NCBI GenBank assembly: GCA_031282925.1
Contig: JAITCT010000299.1
Location: 1 to 5,078 of the forward strand
Source: Dysgonamonadaceae bacterium
GTDB lineage: Bacteria; Bacteroidota; Bacteroidia; Bacteroidales; Azobacteroidaceae
Reading direction: 5' to 3'
Length of the DNA stretch: 5,078 nucleotides
Below the pieces are notes generated by a model. It ran no database searches and had not been told where the DNA came from. It saw only the letters and a list, made by a program, of their open reading frames with translations. Position numbers and translations under genes: made by a program. Numbering within the stretch: the first letter of the stretch is position 1; the number at the start of each line of letters is the position of its first letter. This document shows, piece after piece, positions 1-5,078 of this stretch.

Positions 1-78
1 AATCGTTGCATTATCAGCCAGGTAAACGCCTTCGGCTATTTTCGGGCTAAAGCCCCGTACCGATTTTATTAGTGCCAT
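1..78 (-). CDS. gamma carbonic anhydrase-like hexapeptide-repeat protein, N-terminal 26 residues (partial)
   Basis: An open frame starts with ATG at 78-76 and runs off the left edge of the window. The visible protein begins MALIKSVRGFSPKIAEGVY and continues LADNATI. This is the characteristic start of the gamma-class carbonic anhydrase / YrdA-PaaY family: a first beta strand, the 'G-x-x-P-x-I' segment, then 'hAxNAxI', which opens the left-handed beta helix. Family members are cytoplasmic trimers of about 170-180 residues, with zinc bound by histidines between subunits. Those histidines lie outside the window, so catalytic activity cannot be judged and a general acyltransferase-like role remains possible. 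The start is supported by the family's usual N-terminus and by a well-spaced promoter about 65 bases upstream. No Shine-Dalgarno sequence is seen, only an AT-rich leader, which is usual in Bacteroidota. A GGGCT-AA-AGCCC palindrome at 44-55 lies inside this coding sequence. Confidence 0.82.
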   Translation of the reverse strand, partial: MALIKSVRGFSPKIAEGVYLADNATI

Positions 79-140
79 ATTATAGAATTTAAAAATAACA
101 GAACAAAAGGATTAACCGCCCCTCGGCTGCCGGCGGGCAG

Positions 141-172
141 CAAAAGTAAGACAATTATCCTTTATATACAAA
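141..172 (-). promoter_or_regulatory. Bacteroidota-type promoter for the gamma carbonic anhydrase-like gene
   Basis: On the minus strand a TTTG box (172-169) is followed, after exactly 20 bases, by TACTTTTG (148-141). This matches the Bacteroidota primary sigma-factor pattern TTTG-N(about 17-23)-TAnnTTTG. The start codon lies at 78, giving a leader of roughly 55 bases if transcription begins just past the -7 box. The six-base-arm hairpin at 126-141 overlaps the -7 box and would sit at the extreme 5' end of the transcript. Whether it affects expression is unknown. Confidence 0.7.
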
Positions 173-245
173 TCGGGCATGTAAGGTTAATTCTTTTTTT
201 GAGGTGCTGTTTTTCATGCATGTTCATCTGAACACCAATAACCCC

Positions 246-338
246 CTGGTTGGTACGAGGCTGTGCCTCGCGCCTTTTATCCCGACAGGTTCAACCTGTC
301 AAAATAGACGGCGCGAGGCACAGCCTCGCACCAACCGG
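246..338. repeat. nested inverted repeat (REP/MITE-like palindromic element)
   Basis: Outer arms of 27 bases at 248-274 and 310-336 are reverse complements at 26 of 27 positions; the only mismatch is A255 against C329. Each arm contains its own hairpin: CGAGGC-TGT-GCCTCG (256-270) and GCGAGGC-ACA-GCCTCGC (313-329). The centre holds a third perfect palindrome, GACAGGTT-C-AACCTGTC (284-300). The element can therefore fold as one long stem or as three separate hairpins. No clear target-site duplication is seen at the edges. The pattern resembles dispersed palindromic elements of the REP/RAYT or MITE type, but copy number in the genome cannot be known from one window. It lies about 60 bases beyond the TOPRIM-like gene's stop, where it might also stop transcription or protect the mRNA 3' end. 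Confidence 0.8.
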
Positions 339-398
339 AGGAAGGTCTTTACCGAATCAAATCTTCTTTACGCCGAGCGGGGAAAAGACTGTATTTAA

Positions 399-1082
399 TC
401 AGGGAAATATGCTATCCAAATGCGTAAATAACTCAGCAAGACTGTTATTCCTTTGTCTAACGTTAATATATAAATTTGCATAATCTAAGGCATTGACTAC
501 ACGATGAACCTTGTGTTTATTCTTGGTATATTTGTAAATATGCTGTAATCTTTTTGTTGGGTGGTCTATAGTTTCCGTTGAATCTTTGCTTACGTCAATT
601 CCTGCGATTGCGTTAACCTTTGCCAATGTCAACTTTGCATCAATTTTCGAATAATGATTTTCTTCCGCCAAAAACCATGCTTCCACTTCAGTTACAGCAA
701 GAACTATGTGTGTTGGAATGTCTGCGGATAATCCAAAATTTAACTGTTTCCTCAAAAATGCTATCTCATCTTGCTTCTTCGGATATACATCACGAAGCCC
801 GATAATCAGAGAAAAACCCTTTTGCTTCATAGACTGTGAATGTTCGATAATATCGTCTTTCACTTTTGAATCACCTCCGCAATCATAGATTGCAAAGCAA
901 TAATCTGTTTGTTGAGTAACGGATTGCATTTTAAGCAAAATAAGATTTCTTGTATACTTGGCTCCACCTCTAAGTTGATAGGTCGTTACTGTAACCTTAT
1001 TGGGACTAATTACTTGCTCAATTAACTTTTGAGCAAATATTTGCTCGGTTTGTCCTTCAACGAACAAGGCGACTTTTTTCAT
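399..1082 (-). CDS. DUF4276/TOPRIM-like protein, putative nuclease partner of the adjacent ATPase
   Basis: The protein has 227 residues and no membrane segments. It opens KKVALFVEGQTEQIF. The EGxTE motif (E9-E13) after a first beta strand is the hallmark of TOPRIM-like DUF4276/RloB/OLD-type domains, where the Glu acts in metal-dependent phosphodiester chemistry. A second acidic cluster follows a hydrophobic strand, YCFAIYDCGGDS (D67, D71). The segment GLRDVYP (95-101) comes next, then TEVEAWFLAE (131-140), which matches the 'E-x-x-A-W-F-L-A-D/E' block typical of DUF4276. The C-terminal third is basic and alpha-helical in character (HPTKRLQHIYKYTKNKHK). The start is fixed by overlap: its ATG shares four bases (ATGA) with the stop of the upstream ATPase, implying translational coupling and a joint function. 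By analogy with ATPase/TOPRIM defence pairs it is probably the effector that cuts nucleic acid. The substrate is unknown and activity is inferred. The family call is firmer than the function. Confidence 0.8.
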   Translation of the reverse strand: MKKVALFVEGQTEQIFAQKLIEQVISPNKVTVTTYQLRGGAKYTRNLILLKMQSVTQQTDYCFAIYDCGGDSKVKDDIIEHSQSMKQKGFSLIIGLRDVYPKKQDEIAFLRKQLNFGLSADIPTHIVLAVTEVEAWFLAEENHYSKIDAKLTLAKVNAIAGIDVSKDSTETIDHPTKRLQHIYKYTKNKHKVHRVVNALDYANLYINVRQRNNSLAELFTHLDSIFP

Positions 1083-2236
1083 TTGGCTACTTTAGATTCC
1101 GATTCCTGAGAAATAAAATCGGTAGATAAAAAAGAAAAATTGGATAATCCCGTAAATTCAAATTCATCAAAAATATCCTTTGAATTACCATAGTTATAAA
1201 TAACACATTCGCCTCCCTTGCGTTTGATTAGCTGCCAATATTTAAGAGGAACGCCGTTCATGACAAACCTGTCGTTTGTGGACATGACAAACTGTATCTC
1301 GCTATCTTTTTCGGCAGTATCAACAATTACTTTAATAATACCCGAAGACCGTTCAAAATCAAGCCCTTCTCCAATATCGTCAACGAGGATGGTAGTTGAA
1401 CTTTTTTTTCGGATATTATATGTTATTTGTATAAGCAATGATAAAGCCCGGAACATTCCCTGAGACATTTCCATCTGAAAAATCATTGCCGTTCCGCTTT
1501 TTTCAACGATATAAATCATTTGTAGCGGTAATCCGGTTGGAATAAGTCCTACAATGGGATTTGGGGCTACATCAATCTTTTCTATATTATATCCTATTTT
1601 GCCCATCAATTCTATAATATCATCCCGAAAACCCTTGCCAAAATCTTGTATTCCTTTGACAAATAAAGCGGCAACACCATTTGTATCACGAGGATTCACC
1701 GGCAACTGATTAATATCATTAGTAAAAAACCCGACATCCTTCCCGAGTGGTGTGCCGAAAGCGTATAAACGGACGCCGTTAGCCCATTCAAAAAGTTTTT
1801 CCAAATACGGGTGTTGAACAGCGTCCCTTTTGGAAAACACAATTAACTGATTTTCCGAAATCTTAAATTGAATCATTTGACCGCTTCCTACGGCTTCGGC
1901 AAACAATTCTCCCGTGCCATCCGCATTTCTTTCAACTTTAATATCGCCATTAAAAATCAATTTTTCGGATAAAACTTTATGCTGCTTTATTTTCAAAAAG
2001 TATTGGTAAATATCATTGTTGTCAGAAAATTCGACCGTGTAATTACCGGAATTTAGAAGTTGGGGCTGCAATCCGGCAAGCATATTTGCCAACCATGATA
2101 TTACAGTGATAGTACGGGTTTTTCCTGTTGCATTTTGACCAACCAACAGGTTAACTTTTTCAAGAGTTACTTCCCTAAACTTCCAAGCGTTAGATTCTCC
2201 TTCATATTCGCTGTATTCAATTTTTTTTAGTATCAT
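1079..2236 (-). CDS. ABC/SMC-like AAA ATPase (AAA_21/AAA_15 type), sensor or regulator of a putative defence pair
   Basis: A 385-residue single-domain ATPase of the RecF/OLD/RloA-like group. Walker A is GQNATGKT (33-40) after an N-terminal beta sheet. A degenerate ABC signature, MSQGMFRAL, starts at 257. Walker B is ILVDD (283-287), followed by IGEGLD (288-293) with a D-loop-like end. The switch segment is VMSTNDRF (317-324). The second Walker B acid is Asp rather than the usual Glu, and the switch position usually filled by His is N321. The middle part (about 60-250) is the family's variable insert; no zinc hook or long coiled coil is evident, so it is a short member. The start ATG (2236-2234) is the only Met before Walker A. 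An AAGG lies very close upstream, so ribosome binding is probably not classical. The TOPRIM-like gene follows with a 4-base overlap. In known pairs of this design the ATPase senses phage or DNA state and controls the nuclease partner; that role here is inference. Confidence 0.88.
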   Translation of the reverse strand: MILKKIEYSEYEGESNAWKFREVTLEKVNLLVGQNATGKTRTITVISWLANMLAGLQPQLLNSGNYTVEFSDNNDIYQYFLKIKQHKVLSEKLIFNGDIKVERNADGTGELFAEAVGSGQMIQFKISENQLIVFSKRDAVQHPYLEKLFEWANGVRLYAFGTPLGKDVGFFTNDINQLPVNPRDTNGVAALFVKGIQDFGKGFRDDIIELMGKIGYNIEKIDVAPNPIVGLIPTGLPLQMIYIVEKSGTAMIFQMEMSQGMFRALSLLIQITYNIRKKSSTTILVDDIGEGLDFERSSGIIKVIVDTAEKDSEIQFVMSTNDRFVMNGVPLKYWQLIKRKGGECVIYNYGNSKDIFDEFEFTGLSNFSFLSTDFISQESESKVAK

Positions 2237-2277
2237 ATCCTTATAATTGATTTGAGATAATATTACTTTTCACGGCG

Positions 2278-2307
2278 CAAAGGTAGTAAATATCTTTTCA
2301 GACAGCA
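2278..2307 (-). promoter_or_regulatory. putative Bacteroidota-type promoter of the ATPase/TOPRIM cassette
   Basis: TACCTTTG on the minus strand (2285-2278) is a full match to the TAnnTTTG -7 box and is followed by GCGCCG, a common context in this phylum. The -33 box is weak: only a GTG (2307-2305) lies at a suitable distance of 19 bases, with no TTTG or TTG. The leader to the ATG at 2236 would be about 35 bases. The position between the permease stop and the ATPase start suggests the cassette is transcribed on its own. Read-through from the permease gene is also possible because no clear terminator is seen in 2290-2372. Confidence 0.6.
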
Positions 2308-2372
2308 CTTCACGGAATTTCCGGTAAGCCGGCCTGTTCTTGACGGAACCATTTCGCAAAACGCCCCGCCGT

Positions 2373-3623
2373 TCACCCAAACCGGATTGTTTCCGCCGGC
2401 GAAATCCGGGCTATCAAACAGGAAGGCCCCACCAGCAGGAGCAGGGTGGCGGCCAGCGTCCCCAAATTAATCAAAAGGATATAAATCCAGTTGATTTCGA
2501 CAGGGACTTCGGAAAGATAATATGTTTCGGGGTTTAATTTCAGGATACCGGTCTGTTTTTGGATAAAGCAGACGGAAAGGGCAATCAGGTTTCCCCAGAA
2601 CAAACCTTTCGCAATCAGAAAAGCGGATACGTAAAGGAATATTTTTCTGACGCCGGCGTCATTTTCTCCCAACGCTTTCAGCGTGCCGATCATATTCGCC
2701 CGCTCAAGAATGATGATGAGCAATCCCGAAATCATGGAGAATCCGGCGACAAGGATCATTAATATAAGGATAACCGCCACATTCATATCCAATACATCCA
2801 GCCACGCAAAAATCATCGGATTCAACTGTTTGACGGAACGCGTGTAAAACACGTTTCCCAGACGGTCGGTACGGCTTTGCAGGTCGAAATACAAATCGTC
2901 GGCTGTTTGATCCGATTGTTCGTAGTTTTGAACCGTTATTTCCAAACCGCTCACCATATCGGCGTCCCATTGGTTGATGCGCCGGATTTGCTTTATATCG
3001 GCAAGTATAAACAACTTGTCGTAGTCCGAAAAATTGGTCTGGTAAATGCCTGCAATGCGGAATTTGCGGGGGCTTACATCATCCCGGCGAACAAAATAGG
3101 CCAAAAAAGAATCGCCTGATTTTAAATGCAGTTTGCCGGCAATTTTTTTAGAAATAAGGACGCCGGTTGTCAACGAATCGGGGCGGATATGCAAAATTTC
3201 CCCTTCCAGCAGGTTTTGCCGGAAGAAATGCCAGTCGTATTCTTCGCCGACTCCTTTAAAAACAACGCCCTGCGAATCTTCGCCCGTCCGGATGAGGCCG
3301 GGCTTTACGGAAAACCGCTGTATGCGGGCAATATTGGGATAATTCCGCAACTGTTCCAGCAGGGTATCGCCAATGGCTATCGGGTTCATTTCGTAATAAG
3401 AATTGCTGTTGAAATTGGTGATTTGAATGTGCGAACCGAATCCAATCACTTTGTTCCGCACCTCCTTTTTGAATCCGATAACAATCGCTACCGCAAGAAT
3501 CATGACAACCAGTCCCAATGCAATGCTGATAACGGCTACCCGAACAGCCGGAGGGGAAATGTTTTTTTCTCCTTCCCTGTTTTGGAAAATCCGGCGGGCT
3601 ATGAAAAACTCAGGCATAATCAT
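2373..3623 (-). CDS. LolC/LolE-like ABC transporter permease (FtsX/MacB_PCD family)
   Basis: A complete 416-residue inner-membrane permease with the LolC/E layout. There is a short cytoplasmic N-terminus (PEFFIARRIF), TM1 at about 28-50, and a large periplasmic MacB_PCD-type domain at about 51-278. TM2 (about 280-304), TM3 (about 327-352) and TM4 (about 378-402) follow. Between TM2 and TM3 lies the FtsX-family coupling segment, LERANMIGTLKALGEND (306-322), which contacts the ATPase partner. The C-terminus ISPAETIRFG matches the 'SPxxxLR' ending of Lol permeases. Family members extract lipoproteins from the inner membrane for transport to the outer membrane, together with a LolD ATPase that is not in this window. 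The length fits the family. The start is either the ATG at 3623 or the one two codons later (3617); the second gives a more typical N-terminus, and neither has a clear Shine-Dalgarno. It starts six bases after the methyltransferase stop. Its base composition is visibly more GC-rich than both flanking accessory genes. A MacB-like or other FtsX exporter is the main alternative. Confidence 0.85.
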   Translation of the reverse strand: MIMPEFFIARRIFQNREGEKNISPPAVRVAVISIALGLVVMILAVAIVIGFKKEVRNKVIGFGSHIQITNFNSNSYYEMNPIAIGDTLLEQLRNYPNIARIQRFSVKPGLIRTGEDSQGVVFKGVGEEYDWHFFRQNLLEGEILHIRPDSLTTGVLISKKIAGKLHLKSGDSFLAYFVRRDDVSPRKFRIAGIYQTNFSDYDKLFILADIKQIRRINQWDADMVSGLEITVQNYEQSDQTADDLYFDLQSRTDRLGNVFYTRSVKQLNPMIFAWLDVLDMNVAVILILMILVAGFSMISGLLIIILERANMIGTLKALGENDAGVRKIFLYVSAFLIAKGLFWGNLIALSVCFIQKQTGILKLNPETYYLSEVPVEINWIYILLINLGTLAATLLLLVGPSCLIARISPAETIRFG

Positions 3624-3629
3624 TCATCT

Positions 3630-5078
3630 TTATTTCAAAAACCCGTATTCATAAACTTTCGGTTCTATTTTTCGGGCTAACAGTTTTACTTTATTCCGCA
3701 ATGTTTTAATTATTTTGTTGTATGTTTCATCTTCGGATTTACTGTTCATTTTACCCTTGCGTGCGCGTCCCTGAAAATACTCCCGAATGTCGTAAAAAGA
3801 AGCGTTTACGGAAATGGGATTGTTACCTTTGGTTTTTTGTGCATGGTAATATTTCCATAATTCCAGGCCGGCTTTTAATACGGAATCGGCCTCGCTGCTA
3901 AAAGTTTTTCCTTTGAGGTAATTGCTCATAAAACAGGAATCAAATTTTTCGCTTGCGTTTACTTCCTGTTCGGTAAACGGAATCCAGTGATTTACGCCGT
4001 CATTGGATGAAATGCGGTTTTGCCCGTGAAATAGCGTGAAAATCAAACAGTCATTTTGAAATTCCATATCCGTTTTATAGCCATTATCGGGAAATAAAAA
4101 TTGGTCGCGGTTATTAAGCCATGTTGGTTCAATACAAAGACGGACAGTAAAATAGATACATCCTCCAATCAAATTCTTTTCTTTAAGAGCAAAATAATTA
4201 AAATGGCGCGTTCCCTGCGTAACAGTAATGTATGGCTGATTTGTCGGAAGAAAATCAGGCGCGGGGTTGCTCATAAATCCTATCGCGCCGTTATTCGACA
4301 TATCAAATTCTTTTATCCACCGGTTGATTGATTTTCTGCCGTTGTGAAAAATTTTTTTCGCAATGTGTTTTCCTTCATCGTCAAGCACATCCAGTTTGAC
4401 CGTTTCGGGAAACTTAAAATCATATCCGTTATGGGATAATTGCCAAATCAGAAAACCAATGGGGAATTTCCCGTTAACATTATCAAAGGTGTCGGCACGG
4501 CAGATAAAGCCATTCTTAAACTTTACCGAAAAAAAAGAGCGGAATTTTATAAAGTTTGCCGAATTAAGGTATTTAGGAGTTGAAAATGCCGCGAGCCATA
4601 CGCCGCTCAGTTTACTCATAATCCGTATGAAAAAAAGCGCGTAGATCTCATTCGCCGCTTTTCCCAGTGCGTCTTTATATTCAGTGTGCGCACTATGTTT
4701 TGTCGAAACCAAGGCTTTATTTTTTCCTGTTCCGGTTACGGTCGCGGCGCTTGTCGCCTCCGCGTATGGCGGATTGATATAGATAATCAGTTTTTTACGC
4801 CTTTCGGGATCGTCAATGATTTTTTTTAACTCAGGCGGCAGTTCATCAAACGGATCATTCAAAAAATCAAACCTGAATACATGAGCGGGCAATAAATTAA
4901 ACCCTTCGTCAATCAGGGTTTTCATGGTATCAACATCGGGCTGGTCTATCGTAGAAGCCCAAATGTTATATTTATTCGCAAGCCCCGCCAAAAGGTTGCC
5001 GGTTCCGGCGGCGCAGTCCCAGACAGTGTATTCTTCCTGCCAGTTTTCGCCCAGAGCCTTTGCGATATACTCCTGCGA
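3630..5078 (-). CDS. N6-adenine DNA methyltransferase, C-terminal portion (5' end outside window)
   Basis: The open frame is uninterrupted from the right window edge to the TAA at 3632-3630, giving 482 visible residues. The gene starts beyond 5078. The TTG at 4991-4989 is not the start, because conserved sequence continues upstream in frame. In visible-fragment numbering, SAM-binding motif I is VWDCAAGTGNLL (19-30), an acidic motif II residue is D45 (STID), and motif III-like FDF holds D71. Catalytic motif IV is NPPYAEA (102-108), the (N/D)PPY signature of amino-methyltransferases, here the adenine-N6 class. The order motif I then IV is that of gamma-class enzymes (type I HsdM, type IIG). A long C-terminal part with FPIGFLIWQL, TWLNNRDQFLFP and QNDCLIFTLFHGQNRIS probably holds the DNA recognition region. 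No nuclease motif is visible; a restriction domain could lie in the missing N-terminus or a neighbouring gene. It could be the methyltransferase of a type II/IIG system or a solitary one. The permease gene follows six bases after its stop. Confidence 0.87.
   Translation of the reverse strand, partial: SQEYIAKALGENWQEEYTVWDCAAGTGNLLAGLANKYNIWASTIDQPDVDTMKTLIDEGFNLLPAHVFRFDFLNDPFDELPPELKKIIDDPERRKKLIIYINPPYAEATSAATVTGTGKNKALVSTKHSAHTEYKDALGKAANEIYALFFIRIMSKLSGVWLAAFSTPKYLNSANFIKFRSFFSVKFKNGFICRADTFDNVNGKFPIGFLIWQLSHNGYDFKFPETVKLDVLDDEGKHIAKKIFHNGRKSINRWIKEFDMSNNGAIGFMSNPAPDFLPTNQPYITVTQGTRHFNYFALKEKNLIGGCIYFTVRLCIEPTWLNNRDQFLFPDNGYKTDMEFQNDCLIFTLFHGQNRISSNDGVNHWIPFTEQEVNASEKFDSCFMSNYLKGKTFSSEADSVLKAGLELWKYYHAQKTKGNNPISVNASFYDIREYFQGRARKGKMNSKSEDETYNKIIKTLRNKVKLLARKIEPKVYEYGFLK

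Larger units (their letters stand above)
79..398. other. intergenic region with promoter, small hairpins and a nested palindrome
   Basis: About 320 bases separate the gamma carbonic anhydrase start from the stop of the TOPRIM-like gene. From right to left the region holds a short unremarkable tail (340-398) and the large nested inverted repeat (246-338). Next come a small perfect hairpin, TGTTCA-TC-TGAACA (221-234), the promoter (141-172), and a GC-rich hairpin with six-base arms, GCTGCC/GGCAGC (126-141), overlapping the expected transcription start. No convincing coding sequence or RNA gene is seen. No classical terminator (stem followed by a T-run on the minus strand) follows the TOPRIM-like gene. 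The large palindrome might serve that purpose. Confidence 0.6.

Noticed and set aside
44..55. GGGCT-AA-AGCCC palindrome as a possible REP element or terminator
   Set aside because: It lies within the coding start of the gamma carbonic anhydrase-like gene and encodes conserved residues, so coding constraint explains it adequately.
204..483. Two overlapping plus-strand open frames across the nested repeat
   Set aside because: They translate the palindrome and the antisense end of the TOPRIM-like gene, show no family resemblance and have low-complexity, basic content.
2221..2228. Eight-base A/T runs (also at 1402-1409, 4529-4536 and 4820-4827) as phase-variation switches
   Set aside because: Runs of this length are common in AT-rich genes. 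They lie in intact frames, and there is no sign of repeat expansion or of a variable-locus arrangement.
2263..2352. A 29-codon minus-strand open frame between the permease and ATPase genes
   Set aside because: Its end is the promoter sequence itself (TACCTTTGCGCCG read as codons), and the peptide has no recognisable features. It is more likely non-coding.
2704..3680. Long open frames on both strands inside the permease gene
   Set aside because: The minus-strand permease has clear membrane segments and family motifs over its whole length. The others are shadow frames with no domain features.
1..5078. CRISPR array, tRNA, rRNA or retron-like RNA
   Set aside because: No regularly spaced direct repeats, no tRNA-like cloverleaf and no reverse transcriptase gene were seen. 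The only strong repeat structure is the single nested palindrome.

Overview
The window looks like a piece of a Bacteroidota chromosome, most likely Bacteroidales. The evidence is two promoter -7 boxes of the TAnnTTTG type, start codons with weak or absent Shine-Dalgarno sequences, and the style of the FtsX-type permease and the gamma carbonic anhydrase start. The species cannot be told from this sequence. Every gene I can support lies on the minus strand, so in transcription order the window reads from its right end to its left end.

Right part (3630-5078): the 3' portion of a large N6-adenine DNA methyltransferase gene. It is cut by the window edge just upstream of its SAM-binding motif. Six bases after its stop comes a complete LolC/LolE-like (FtsX family) ABC transporter permease (2373-3623), normally a housekeeping envelope function. 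Middle part (399-2236): a two-gene cassette of an ABC/SMC-like AAA ATPase followed, with a 4-base start/stop overlap, by a small DUF4276/TOPRIM-like protein. It has its own Bacteroidota-type promoter near 2278-2285. Left part (1-398): about 320 bases of intergenic DNA. It holds a striking nested inverted repeat (246-338) and a good promoter (141-172) for a gene whose first 26 codons are visible at 1-78, a gamma-class carbonic anhydrase-like hexapeptide-repeat protein.

The ATPase plus TOPRIM-like pair has the layout of anti-phage defence systems such as PARIS, AbiL/RloAB-like and OLD-type modules. It does not obviously belong to a named one by its TOPRIM-side family. A DNA methyltransferase and this pair flank the permease gene, so the locus reads as defence or accessory genes around a conserved envelope gene. 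The defence role is inferred from architecture and is not shown by the sequence. The AT-rich cassette against the more GC-rich permease is consistent with acquisition.
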